Source: Bryopsis sp. KO-2023
Taxonomy: Eukaryota > Chlorophyta > Ulvophyceae > Bryopsidales > Bryopsidaceae
DNA: 64,000 nucleotides
Direction of reading: 5' to 3'
Assembly: GCA_030272585.1 (NCBI GenBank)
Contig: BSYQ01000013.1
Location: 1,984,001-2,048,000, forward strand
This document shows positions 1 to 11,204 of the stretch, one piece after another. A model generated the notes under the pieces. It saw nothing but the letters and a program-made list of their open reading frames with translations. It searched no databases and was not told where the DNA came from. Numbering within the stretch: position 1 is the first letter of the stretch; each line of letters opens with the position of its first letter. A program made the position numbers and the translations under genes.

Positions 1-2
1 TG

Positions 3-107
3 ATGGCCAAAGGACAGACAGGGAAGAAACCACCGGTGACTTTTTCGTATGATGAAGGGAAAACGGACTCAGTGAGACGGGCAGCAACTCTGAGGGATTT
101 TGTGTAG
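3..107 (+). CDS. possible last exon of an unrecognised gene entering from the left
   Basis: A 34-codon frame is open from the window edge to a TAG at 105-107. It is basic and polar, with no low-complexity run, and reads like a C-terminal tail (it ends RRAATLRDFV). There is no recognisable domain, and the start or splice acceptor lies outside the window if this is real. It is listed only because nothing else explains the edge; chance is a serious alternative. Confidence 0.22.
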   Translation: MAKGQTGKKPPVTFSYDEGKTDSVRRAATLRDFV

Positions 108-1790
108 TGTGGTGGTGTCTTAGCCTGCGCTTGGGCTTCTATAGATAGTTGTGTAATAATAGCAGTATGTAAATCTGAGCCAGTCATCTGGGATAATTTG
201 AAAGACGCCGCAAGGACATTTCCTTTCAAAACACGCTTCTGCCGAAACCAAGACCCCGTAACTGTATACAACCTTAAGGTAAACACAGTTTCAGTGGACG
301 AAATGAGCCCAAACAGAGTTAAGAATTCATTCCTGAAAAAAAGAAACATGTTTTTTCCAATGAATGGAATGTACCTTTGTCAGTACAGTGATCACCACCT
401 TCCCTCTGCCGTCCAAAAGCACAATCCACATCAGTTTTTTTCAGCAACCATTCACCTATGGATTTCAGTATAGATGTGGTGTGTTCTCCCGAGGACTGAC
501 CCAGTCTCATGAAAAGAGCACACCTCTTCTCAAAACCATGCCCTGAAATTTAAAACAGAATATCTTCATTCCTTCGTTTCTTTGCAAAAGAAGAGCAAAC
601 GACTTTCGTACTCTCATTAATTGTGTCAATGCACTCCTCCATCAACACAACCCCCCCCCCTTTCGACAGTCAGCAAATTTTATGCAAAGTTCATGTCCCC
701 ACGCGGACAGGTTACACGAACCCAAGAGTGGGCCAGGGCACAGACCCTCCGATTGATCACAGGCTGTCATCCAAATTCGCTTTCCACTGGCCATGGTTGT
801 GTTCGAAACTATACAATTCACCCAAAAAAAATCCATTCGACATACCTACTCCAGAGCTCGTCTGGACGCTCATCCACAAGGCCGTTATCCATAAAATGGC
901 GTCTGGTGGGATCCATGATCAGCTGGACCTCCTTGGCTAAACAAATCGGCTTCGTCTTTGTGTCTGGCATGGCACACGAACAAATTATATAGGTTGTCGT
1001 TCAGTTTTCCCAAGAGATACATATCTTGGGAAAAATGTACATTTTCTCTTCCTCCACCTCAGGATAAGCCCTACTGCTCCTCCACACAAAGAGACAGCCA
1101 GAGTATAAGCCTGCTGGTGAGCCCCGTGCCCCATGCACTTGTGCGTGCCCTAAAGAAGGCATGAAAAGCTGCAGGCTCCATTTATCATGGTTACAGCATG
1201 GCTTCAATGTTGGGTGTAGAGAGGCCAGAGCTGTGTTGTGCAGGTGGCGAAGGAGAAGGTGGTGATAACAGCACTGGAGCTGATGTTGAGGGTGTTAGCT
1301 GAGACAGGAAGGGTGGTGGGCCCCATAGATCTTATATGCAGAAAATGGGTGGAAACCATGACTTTGGAATACATGGCCATCATTGTTTTTTTGGTTGTTC
1401 TGACTGGATCTCCAAACAAAGCGTTACATTACATTGAATTGCATAACATTACACAGCACAACCCATGCGTCTGCAGGACATACCAAGCCACATTTGCAGT
1501 AGCTCAAATTGACTTTTTGTTTTCCTAGTGTTGAAGTGGGGTTTGAAATGTTTTCTTTGGACGGATGGCACTTGGTTTGGAAGTGACTTTCGATATTCTT
1601 GATGTAGAGAGACACGTTCCTTGTAGTAAAAAAGGGTCATTTTCTGTTTAAGCAGATTTATTTATTCATCGCGCAGTTAAGACTACAAGTAAAAAAAAGG
1701 GCTCTACTCCACGAACTCTCTGCTATTCCTCTGGTAGGCGATGGATTGTCGCCCTTTGTGGAGTGGCGGTTAGTCGACGAAGAACAACGC
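108..1790. other. intergenic DNA, no supported gene
   Basis: Short open frames occur on both strands (for example around 621-992 and 1238-1528), but none shows a domain, consistent codon use or credible splice sites joining it to another. The stretch holds a perfect 11-base inverted repeat (1005-1015 against 1024-1034, arms TTTTCCCAAGA/TCTTGGGAAAA). The last part (about 1650-1790) is presumably the promoter and leader of the cyclase gene. Nothing else is seen. Confidence 0.5.
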
Positions 1791-4700
1791 ATGGAAACAA
1801 GAATGCGTTTCTTCGAAATGCATCTCAGCGCTGCCCAATTTGTGATGGTGCGAGCTCTTCTCGTGGTTGCGCTCCTTTGTATAGCTACGGGATCTTCGGA
1901 GTCAGTCCATGGCCGGGTATGGGTTGTGTTGAACGTCTTACGTCTTCAGCGGCGCACAAAATAGTAAACCAAACACACAACAAAAAAACCATGCATTGAA
2001 ATGGCCCTAAGATCAGTATCGCAAAGAGGGGAGTACCGCAAAGAGGGGTGATAAGAGCGAAAATTGGAAGCCTATAAATGAATTCTATGGAAAAGCAGCT
2101 CTCACAAATGCAATCAAAAGCGCTCTTCTTAAAGCGTACCCTTTTCAGCAGTTGGGTGGGGTACGAGCTTCTCCAAAGGTGGTAGGTTTAAGTTCATACC
2201 TTCAGTTCAATTGGCTTTTCCGCACAGGTGTGGAAGATGGGCATCTTAGCATTTCAAGGACGTGATGTTGCCATCGAAAGATGGACCGAAACATTCCAAA
2301 ACTATCTGAACGTTGCCGCGGTGCCATGTTTATCATCCAAAGGGATTCAAAACTCATCCTTCGAAATGGTGCCTGTTGGGTGGTTGGAGGACCCAATGGC
2401 AATGTTGCGTGCTCGTTTGTTGGACTTCTATTTTACGCAGGCCGGCCAATTCGTTTGCTTCAGCTTGGAGATTCCACTCGAACCAGTGGTGACCTTGAAA
2501 AATCTTCGGGCTGGTGAGGAGGTGGAAGTTTATGGTGGCCTTGTGGTCACAGCCGCCAATAGGAGCGACATGAACCAATTCAATGTAGGCGATGTGGGGA
2601 GCAGACTTTCCAAGCAAAGATATGTGTATCGCCAACCAACACTGCTACTTTTGTTTTCAACGAGGGTTAAGATTTTCTGTTTTCCCAGGACTTACGGCAC
2701 AAGATCATTTCTGCGGTGAATCCGTCAGGGTTGGGGGGGTTTCAGATGCAGTGGGCTCACATCGAGGAGGCATCGCAGATCATGCTTATTCGAGATGCCA
2801 AAATGCTACAGTTTACTGGATCCCAGATAAAATCTCTTCAAGATGTGAAGTCTGGTATGAGCTTGGAGGGTGTTTTAAAGCTTTCCAAAAATGAGTGGCA
2901 AAGGAATGCGACCTTGAATATTCAAGGTTCCATTCACTTGCCACTCATATATTAATACATCCAGGATTGCATGAGATAGTACACACAAAACTGTCAGAGA
3001 TAATTTGCCCACACCCAAGAAATTTGGTTTGCCAAAATGTGGTAGTGTCAAGCCCAAATCAGAGCAAGTCGTAGAAACACGACTGGGAAAGGGTTTTTCT
3101 GATTGTGTTCGTCAGTCGATTAGGGGCTAAAGAAGTGAAAGGATTGCATACATATATTAATGGGAATGAGATGTGTAGTCTGTTAAACAAGCTTGTGATC
3201 TGCTTGTCGCAAAGGGATTGTGGATGTCGCATTTGTGAGATCGGACATGCTTAAGATTGCAGAGTCGAAGGTATGCACCCACTTCGTTTTCTCAGTCCAA
3301 ATTCAATCTCTTTGCAAATCTAGCAACGCTCCCGGATTGCTTAAATTGACTGCGAATGCTGGTGGAAGGGAGCAGTAAACGAATCCGACTTCAAAGTCAT
3401 CGAGCCCACCAGTTATTCTGGCTACCCTTTCTCCTCAACAACTCCGCTCTACCCAGAATGGAGTTTAGGAGTCCAGGATTGGGTGCGTTCCCTTGTCTTA
3501 GCAAGAGATTTGATTGGATAAAACCCCCTCAATTCAAAGCTGATTTTCTCCTTACCCCCTTTTCCACCAGGTTCCTTCCGACGTGAAGAAGTGTGTTTCC
3601 CTGGCTCTGATGAATATTGAAAAAGAGGACCTAGCAGCAACCACTGGGAAGTATTCCTCATTCGTCACCCCAAAGTCAATGCAAAGCATATCATCTCTCC
3701 AATCACGCTTGGGCCTTTACCTCTCGTCGCCTTTCGGACATGCGGAACGCTGTTTAAGAAGCGACGAGCTTCAAGGAACGGTGCCATGTCCAAAGGGATA
3801 CACCAGTATCACTGAACACGAGGAAGGCCAGTTATGCGCTCGACAAGGTCTTTCATGTCCAGACGATGTTCTTTTGTGCATTTGTGGGCCATGTAAGCAA
3901 AATGAAAACGGAACTGCGAGCAACACAGCGCTTGGAATTACACGAGGGCAATACATCGGTTCTGCGGTGGGGCTGGGAATACTCGCCCTAGCCTTGACAG
4001 CGTTTCTGGTTTCGATATTCTGTTGGGAAAGGAGGAAAAAACATCGTGCTCTTTGGATAAAATGGGAGGCGCTTGGGGTAAGATCTTGCAAGGGATACTT
4101 TGAAATCGGTGCACACATAGTATATCAATCAATATACATGTTGCCTGAGGAGCCACTCTGCCCAACTAGTACATATGTGTGATGATATTTGTTGCAACGT
4201 TGCTTCACTGGATGTAGGTCCCCGATCAGCCCCAAATCGTTGGCGTCGAGATGTATGGAGTAGCCCTTAAAGGCAGCTACAGAGGCATGGACGTAGCGAT
4301 CAAGATTTACAACCCTCCTGGGACTGCTGAATCATGGGAGAGTGGGGACTGGGCCAGAGTGAATGGCGGGCAAGTGCGTCAACTGTTGCTGACGCGTGTG
4401 AATGCGGGAAAGTCGACAAGGTGGAGATATAAAAAATTGGATCAACGTAGCAGAGTAGGTCCTTGTTCAATAATCCCCGTCTCAAGCATGGCGGAAAGCT
4501 CACGGACCAAGGGCTATGAGGATGGCTTGGAATCGTAAGTTCGTCTCAAGAGTTCGTTGCCTTTTGCTCGGGTGTGGGCAACACGCAGATTTCGAATCTG
4601 AAAGAGAGTTTGATTGTCGAGTCGCCTTACTGTTTCGCAGGGGACATCTTTCGACGCAAAGGGGGCCTGGAAGTCACGACACCCTTCCAACACACTTCTC

Positions 4701-6898
4701 AAAGGAAGGGGAATACCAAGACGAAGAAGACGATGCGTGAGTGAAATCTTTTGGTTGGTTCCACACAATATATATATATGTTGCTTCTTTCATTCCAGCA
4801 TATGAACACGGCTTTTCTATGCTTCTCTGTGCCAGGCTCGTAACGAAACGAATACTGTCGCGAACAAGAAGAACAAGACTTCAGCATCCACGGATTGTTT
4901 CGGTTCTGGGCCTCTGTCGAGATGCCCCTTGTCGAGGATTGATGGTGGTAATGGAGCTGATGGAGAATGGAAATCTCTACAGTTTGTTGCTCAACACCAC
5001 TGTACCCTTGGCGCTGCTCACGAAAGTCACAGTGATGCAAGATGTCGCCGTGGGGTTGAATTATATGCACACCTCCAACCCGCCAATAATCTACGAGCGC
5101 CTGAAGGTCCATTAATTCTCGCTAAAGATTGGGTTTTTCTCATGATCGACGAGAAAATCATCGAATTAAGCATTGAACATTTTGTTGTGCAGGCTGGGAT
5201 CTCTCCCACACAATGTAATTGATGTTTGTTTGTTTGCAGGCTGGGAACGTTTTGATCGATCAAAATTTTCGTGCCAAAATATGCGATTTTCGATTCGTGA
5301 ATGCGGTCTCCATCGATACAGCAGACGACAAATATTGGGCGGCACCAGAAACCCTCAGAGGGGGAGCGCTCACCAGGGCGTCCAATGCTTTTTCCTTCGG
5401 GATATTGATGTCGACTATTTTGTCAAGATCGGAACCACACGGTGCAGTGTTCGAAACAGTCTTCCTCGTCTATATACACTTCCGAAAAAATCGAATTGAA
5501 ACGCAGTCACAGCCATAAACTTGAACCGAAACGCTGGCTGCTGATCCAAACTTTGGTGTGCAAATATCCCAACAGAGAGAGAAAGAGTTTTTTATTCGTT
5601 CGTTTCAGCTCTGGGAGCGGTTAGTAGCTGAAGAGGTTCCATATTCCATCTTTTTTGCCAGGTAAATGCGTTGGCAATCACACTGCAGACAGTATGAAGC
5701 GGGTGGCGGAGTCGAACATGCTGGAGGACGATATTTCACGGTTGATTGAGCAATGTTGCAACGAAAATCCATCGAACCGGCCGTCGTTTCCGACCATCAT
5801 TTCCAAGCTTTCCAAGATCCTTGAGGTGAACGATCATTCTTACTTACAGTTTGTGGGCATAAAATTGTGCGCGTCGCTTGTTAGCCCCTCTTGCGTCGCT
5901 TTGCTTTTCTGATATACCTTGTGTGTTTTCTTTACAGAAATGCAGGAAGGATTCCAGTAGATCCTCTGTACAGAACAAACAGAAACTCCTTCTCGACATT
6001 TTTCCCGAGAAAGTTGCTGCGGCGTTGAGTTCTGGGAGGCCCGTGGAGCCGGAGCCTTTCGATTGCGTCACCATTTTCTTTTCCGATGTGGTGGGTTTCA
6101 CCAAAATCAGCAGCGCCTTGGAGGCGCGGGAAGTAATGGATATGTTGCACAGGCTCTACAAAGCGTTTGACAGCCTCACGACAAAGTATGGGCTCTTCAA
6201 GGTAGACTGAGTAACAAGCTCCTGCAGTTTTCACGTCAAAAGGCTACTTCCACTGAACAACTGCTGTGTGTTTCAGGTTGAAACGATCGGCGACGCTTAC
6301 ATGGTCGTCGCTAACCTCCCCAATCCACAAGCACGCCACACTCTCCGCATTGCTCAGTTTGCCATAGAGGCTGTGAGGGTGGCGGAGACTGTTCCTATTC
6401 ACAAGGACCAATCCGAGCTGGGGTTCGTGAACATCCGCGTGGGGTTTCACTCTGGTCCTGTCGTGGCGTCCGTCATCGGGACGAAAAACCCAAGATATTG
6501 CCTTTTTGGGGAGACTGTGAACATTGCATCCAGGCAAGTAGCATGATTCACCCAACCCTCAAGGGATTGGAAGTGAACTAATGTTTGAAAGAACTCTGAG
6601 TAGCTGGATTGGCAGTCCTTGCTCTGATACGAAAACATTTCCACGATCACCTTCAACTGAGGAACGGAACTTTTCGAAAAACACACATTTCAGTGTTTTG
6701 GAGCACGCTCCTTTCAGCATCAAACGGAATTGTCTCAGCTGCAGGATGGAAAGCTCGTCTCTCCCTGGGCGGATTCAATGTTCAGAGTATTCTGCAACGT
6801 TGCTGAAGTGCCAAAGCCCTGAAATTGAGCTGGAGGAGAGAGGCAGTCACCACGTGAAGGGATTAGGGATGACCAATACGTATTGGGTGCGGTTCTGA
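1791..6898 (+). CDS. receptor guanylate cyclase: PhnD-like ectodomain, membrane span, pseudokinase, class III cyclase
   Basis: The predicted product is a single-pass membrane receptor making cGMP. Exons read: 1791-1916, 2228-2584, 2689-2854, 3215-3270, 3369-3482, 3571-4077, 4218-4369, 4641-4736, 4836-5106, 5240-about 5440, 5609-about 5660, about 5690-5825, 5938-6201, 6277-6533, 6745-6898. A signal peptide (MVRALLVVALLCIATG) precedes a phosphonate-binding-protein-like domain (GILAFQGRDVAIERW, NPSGLGGFQMQW, LYPEW). A Cys-rich stem and a membrane span (about 3954-4025) follow. The kinase-like part keeps the VAIK lysine, but HRD is replaced by YER, DFG by DFR, and the Gly loop is degenerate. The cyclase keeps both metal aspartates (FFSDVVGFT, ETIGDAYM), the guanine-specifying Glu and Cys (VETIGD, YCLFGE) and NIASR, so it should be active on GTP. 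Start chosen: ATG 1791, though 1806, 1821 or 1845 are possible. The kinase C-lobe (5440-5700) could not be joined with consensus introns. Confidence 0.82.
2891..2948. repeat. near-perfect inverted repeat inside an intron of the cyclase gene
   Basis: Two 29-base arms (2891-2919 and 2920-2948) are reverse complements at about 25 of 29 positions, with no loop. The outer ends read ATGAGTGGCAA and TTGCCACTCAT. It lies in the 2855-3214 intron and would form a long hairpin in the pre-mRNA. It may be a tiny foldback transposon relic; no target-site duplication was established. Confidence 0.7.
4370..4640 (+). other. GC-AG intron in the cyclase gene (first of two)
   Basis: The donor is GCAAGT at 4370 and the acceptor CAG ends at 4640. 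This join keeps phase 2 exactly and links the kinase N-lobe exon to the 4641-4736 exon. The nearby GT alternatives that I tested (4359 and 4374) give the wrong phase. The neighbouring introns are GT-AG. Confidence 0.55.
6534..6744 (+). other. GC-AG intron in the cyclase gene (second of two)
   Basis: The donor is GCAAGT at 6534, after GCATCCAG, and the acceptor CTGCAG ends at 6744. The join rebuilds NIASRMESSSLP, the highly conserved end of class III cyclases, so both borders are fixed by homology. No GT donor gives this protein. Confidence 0.85.
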
Positions 6899-8183
6899 CG
6901 GTCAGGTTATTGGGTTTTTCAGTTTTGTGATGGAAAACGGGCAAGTCTTGCAAAAAAAAAGAAACAGCTCCATAACAGGTTTTGAACAAGTTCAAGTTTG
7001 ACTTGGAAAATGGAGGTTGGAGTGAGCTTGGGGTTGTGCAATTCTGAAACGAACTGAGAAAATAAAGGAATTTAAGAATGAAGCAGACTGTATTTTCTGA
7101 TCATGTGCAGACAGCCAACTTCAAGGCTGACGTAACAGGTCAAAACAATTTTTTCTCTGTGCATTACTGTTGTTTTTTGTTTGTTCAAGACGGTATTGAT
7201 ATCGGTTCAAAAAAAGCATTTGCACTTTCTATGATCCAGCAAAGCCGATCCACAAGCCCCTAGTGAAAAAAACAATCTCATGACGGACCAATGTTACATG
7301 GAGAGTTTTTCTCCAACACACAATTGCCCAACTATATACCGCCCATTGTTCAGCATGCAATTCCTAACCGATTCTACTACAACAAAGAGCATCTTCAAAA
7401 CAACTGTGTTAAGGGTACACTACAGTAGTTTTTTTTGTTTTTTTTTCCGTTCCGAATGTTTTTTACGACGGGTTTTCGCTATAAATAGCACATCACCACG
7501 TTGGGACAATGATCCCAATAGACAAACAAACAAACAAACAAACATATATATATATATACAAATACAAATATATACAAATATATATATATATATATATATA
7601 CATATTATTATTCCCAATAGACTACTGGCACTTTGTAAAATCAGAACTCTTGGTTGTGGAATTAGAAGGGACTTTGGTGGCTGGAAGAGGGGTCGTACTT
7701 TTTACAATGTAAGAAAATGTGAATTAAACAAACGAACCTCGAATTACGTTGGAAAATGATTTCAACCATCACGAAATGAAACAACTGCCAATCGCTCGTG
7801 CGAAGCTGCCTCCCGTCGTATCGACCAAGATCGACAGACGTCGGCATTTGGGGGTGGTCTTGACATTCGTTTTTCTGACAAACGGCGAAACATCCCCGCC
7901 CCTCCACCACACACACGATCGAACTTCCCTCTTCCACCAATCGAAAAGAACCGAGAAACAGAAATTTCCCCCTCCAGCACAAATGCCCGTACGACTTCTC
8001 TTCTCGGATTGGGCACGTGATGTTACGTCGTCGAATTCCCCGTTCTTTTTCTGACGGTTTTGGGAGGTGAGAATTCAACCAGCGTCCATTCCAAAGTCGT
8101 TACACCTGGGGCCCCCGTTGAGAGTTGCTCGAAATTCTTTTTTTTTGGTGCGCTGAAGTCGCGGTTTGTTGGGGAAAAAAGCG
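6899..8183. other. intergenic DNA with an AT/CAAA microsatellite
   Basis: The cyclase 3' region carries an AATAAA near 7060. A (CAAA)n tract followed by a (TA)n tract lies at about 7522-7600. From 7740 to 8183 the base composition becomes more GC-rich and probably holds the promoter of the following orphan. No further gene is supported. Confidence 0.5.
7522..7600. repeat. (CAAA)n then (TA)n microsatellite
   Basis: About five copies of CAAA run directly into an interrupted TA tract with TACAAATA spacers. It is an ordinary simple-sequence repeat. Confidence 0.9.
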
Positions 8184-8867
8184 ATGCCGCTCAGCGAGAA
8201 AGAAAAGCTCCAGCTGAAACAAAGGGGGGACAACCTCCGGCGACGTCAAGGGATAGGATCTGCGAAATACGCCGAGTTCTTCTTCCAGCACCGCCCCTTG
8301 TACCCATTCACGCGAAAGACTTTTCCGGTTCTCGGCGGAAAAGTAGAGGCGTCAAACGAGGAGTGGGACGGAATCGACCCGGGCACGGGGGGCCTCGCGG
8401 ATTGGTTGAAGGTGCAGGAGAGCGGGGGGGTGCAAACTCGTGCGTTGGTCATACGAGAGGATACGAGCGGCGAGAATGTCGCGGGGGGGAGCAAGATGTT
8501 GGGTAGGTCGACTCCAGAAACGACCGACGAAGAGGGGGGCCCCTCTCGAGACTGTTCCGCTTGGTTGGTGGACGACCATGTCGTGAAGGCAGAAACGATA
8601 GACGTGACGCCCATATCCCGCATAAGGCGAGGCGGCGGCGCGGAGAGTCATCGAACGCTGCACCGTGACCTTAAGACGCTGATGGACGCTCTTCGGAGGA
8701 TCCCCACGCCTCGACGGGCTGCTCGGGCCATTGAGGGGGTGCTGTCGAAACCCGAAGTGCAATACGCCTTGGAGAAGTACGGTACGGGGTCGGAGCTCGG
8801 GTTGACTCGGAAAGAACTCGCTGCCATAGCGGTGCTGCAGAACGCCGTTTCGTATCGGGGGCATTGA
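8184..8867 (+). CDS. intronless hypothetical protein, 227 residues
   Basis: One uninterrupted frame runs from ATG 8184 to TGA 8867. The composition is balanced, with many charged residues, and there is no signal peptide, membrane span or low-complexity run. The N-terminus (SEKEKLQLKQRGDNLRRR) and the C-terminus (about residues 160-227) are predicted helical and basic; the middle, around residues 60-150, is acidic and Gly/Ser-rich and probably disordered. I recognise no family. The lack of introns and the higher GC contrast with the neighbours, so it may be a retrocopy, a transferred gene or simply a short single-exon gene. Long antisense frames over the same interval follow from the GC-rich third positions and are not taken as genes. 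An in-frame TTG at 8166 was rejected as start because the ATG is close and conventional. Confidence 0.6.
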   Translation: MPLSEKEKLQLKQRGDNLRRRQGIGSAKYAEFFFQHRPLYPFTRKTFPVLGGKVEASNEEWDGIDPGTGGLADWLKVQESGGVQTRALVIREDTSGENVAGGSKMLGRSTPETTDEEGGPSRDCSAWLVDDHVVKAETIDVTPISRIRRGGGAESHRTLHRDLKTLMDALRRIPTPRRAARAIEGVLSKPEVQYALEKYGTGSELGLTRKELAAIAVLQNAVSYRGH

Positions 8868-11204
8868 AGCGTCGACTTGATTGATGGGGCGACAGCGTAG
8901 GTTTTTTGGGGCAGGGGTGTAGGAAGGGAGTCGAGCAGTGCGTTTTTTTTTCTTAGAAGCCGGGCGTCAGCTGGGGCGTCGTTTCTTTTTTCTTTAAAAT
9001 TTCTGTGAGCGAAGGACCAGGGAAAGAAAAAAAGACAATCGATTCGACGTTCGTGCTTTCAGAAGACGTCCGTGCCGGAGTTTGACGCGAATTTTTTTTC
9101 TTTTTATTGGGGAAAGGTGTGGGTAGAATTCCTTATCGGGGATAGCGCAAGTGACGACCCGATACTAGACGTCGGTATGTCGAAATGCCGAGGAGCGGAT
9201 AGGTTGTAGTTCAAATATTGGGAGCGGGAAAGGGAGGGGGCGGGAAAGAGAGGGGAGTGAATTGGCCGTTCTTCACTGGAGGAGACTTTTTCTTTCCGGT
9301 TTTCAGCGCTGATTTCCGTGTCATTCGTTTTGAGATTCAGAGGCGGGAGGGTTTTTTTTATCGTGGCACGCTCCTAGGGAGCATCAGCGGTTTGCTATGA
9401 ACGGGTGAAGCTGGGGGTGGTTTGCAGGTGGGACAGAAAACGACGGTTTTCCTTTAGAATTTTTTCTTTTTTTTTCCTTGTTTGTTTGGAGTTCATGGGA
9501 AGTCGTAAAAAAGAGACGGGGAAATGGAGAACGAAGCGGTCGCGACCTGCGTTGGCTGAAAATTGCGTTCGTGTTTTTTTTTATAGAGATGTAACATACG
9601 AACCACTTCATGGTCGTCAAAAGAAAACAGAAAGAACAAAAAAACGTCACCGGCGTCGCATTTCCTGCTTGAAAAAAAGAGCCAGGGATGGCAACTTCCT
9701 AGAAAGTGAAAATCACTGCTGTTGAATGGAGTCGTCTCCTTGGTCAGTTGTTGTCCTTTGGGTTCTGTCCAAATCATTCTGTCCATTCTGTCTGGTATTT
9801 TTTGAAGAAAATATCCCTGCATTTTCCAAAAATACCGGACAGAATGGTTTGGACAGGAAAAAAAAAACTGCAGGGACATTTTTTTTTGCGCTGAAAATGT
9901 GGATTTTCGATTTCCCCTCCACCTTCTCGATTCTTTCCGATGTTTCACTCATGATCCTCAGTTTATGAAACAAAACTTTTTGAAATATTCCAGTGTCCAC
10001 AGCTCATCGCTGTGAGTCAGATCTTGTTGTGGCACCACAATACCTCCCAAAACAAGACAAAACAAAACAAAACAACAAATAACAATTAGAAAAAAACAAT
10101 AATAAGAGAACAGTGTAGCCACATTGCTGTAGTACAGCAACATTGGTCACTTGCTCATTGGACGGTCCGGACAAGTCCTTCAGCCTCAATGGAAAATAAT
10201 TCGGAAACACAATAGAGAGGTAAAATCCGGAGGGGGGGGAAGGGAATCAGCAGTGGCCTGACGTTTTTTTTTTTTTTTTGGAAAACGTCATCTCTGTAAA
10301 TTCTAATAGAATCTATAAATAAACTTCCATGATGGAAAACCCTCTTTGGGTGAACCAGTTTGAGATCTCCAACTACAGGAGGGGTGACCGCCAGTTATGC
10401 AAATGCTCGGGGATTTAGTTTTTGCTTAACCTAATGCATAAAAAGTTTATGCAAGTCATCATGTAATTAAACAAACATAACAAGAAGAACCCCCTCTTGA
10501 TATATAACACAGGACCAAATAATCCAATGTCTTTGAGGAAACGAGGTTTTGCATCTGTGCTGCATGCACAGGGGGAAGTCATTCGCACCAACCCACCATT
10601 TCATGAAAGCAAATCATACTGCAGGGATTTCCATCTCACATACTGGTAACTCGCCTCGACAAAGCAATTCAACAACGGTTCGACATTTGATTGCTGCTGA
10701 GACTAAACAAGCAAACATCAAATTACATTGTATAGGAAATGTTCGCTCCTATGACTATGTTTGAGTAAGTGTAGTCCCATAAAATCAATTGTATGAGTAT
10801 CCACCAAGCAAATTCGAATCAAAGATCTAAACATTGATTGCTGCTGAGACATTTCCAACTGAATTGCAGAATTGATTCAATTGAAGTCGAAACAAGGGTC
10901 TTTTGCCCTGTTCTGTACAGGAATCGAACTATAGAATTTGTCTGACAAAAAATATCAGCAGAACATTCATACAGGTTGGAGAATGGTTTCTAGCTGGCAA
11001 GGTCTCCGGAAATTCTGCTGAAAAGCAAAAATCCACATTTTGGAATGTTCGACAAACTGCACCAGCCTCATTCCTGTCGTACGAATATCGGAAAGACACC
11101 CAAATTGTCCCCTCCATCAATCCACTCCACTCCACGGCCCCAAACTTCTTGCAGAACCGCACGCAGCTCAGTTCAGTTTGTGCTTCTTGGTTGTTTCGTA
11201 TCGA
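8868..11204. other. intergenic DNA with inverted repeats and homopolymer runs
   Basis: This 2.3 kb stretch has T, A and G runs, a CAAAA-type tract near 10055-10080 and a T17 run near 10265. Two interleaved inverted repeats lie at 9767-9883 (separate entry). A 17-base direct repeat, TGATTGCTGCTGAGAC with its neighbour base, occurs near 10688 and 10836. No frame has a domain or credible splice pattern. Confidence 0.5.
9767..9883. repeat. two interleaved inverted repeats
   Basis: Pair 1: GTCCAAATCATTCTGTCC with GGTATTTTT (9767-9801) is mirrored by 9826-9855 (CCAAAAATACC with GGACAGAATGG and TTTGGAC), the first arm carrying a short extra ATTCTGTCT. Pair 2: AAAATATCCCTGCA (9808-9821) is mirrored by CTGCAGGGACATTTT (about 9868-9882). 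Because the pairs overlap they cannot both fold as simple hairpins in one strand, so a pseudoknot, a switch or a rearranged foldback element is possible. Confidence 0.65.

Noticed and set aside
1238-1528. 96-codon plus-strand frame with a hydrophobic stretch
   Set aside because: There is no ATG context, family or supporting exons; composition is compatible with chance.
8246-8864. Minus-strand frames of 125 and 170 codons
   Set aside because: They are antisense shadows of the GC-rich orphan at 8184-8867, with no initiating context or family.
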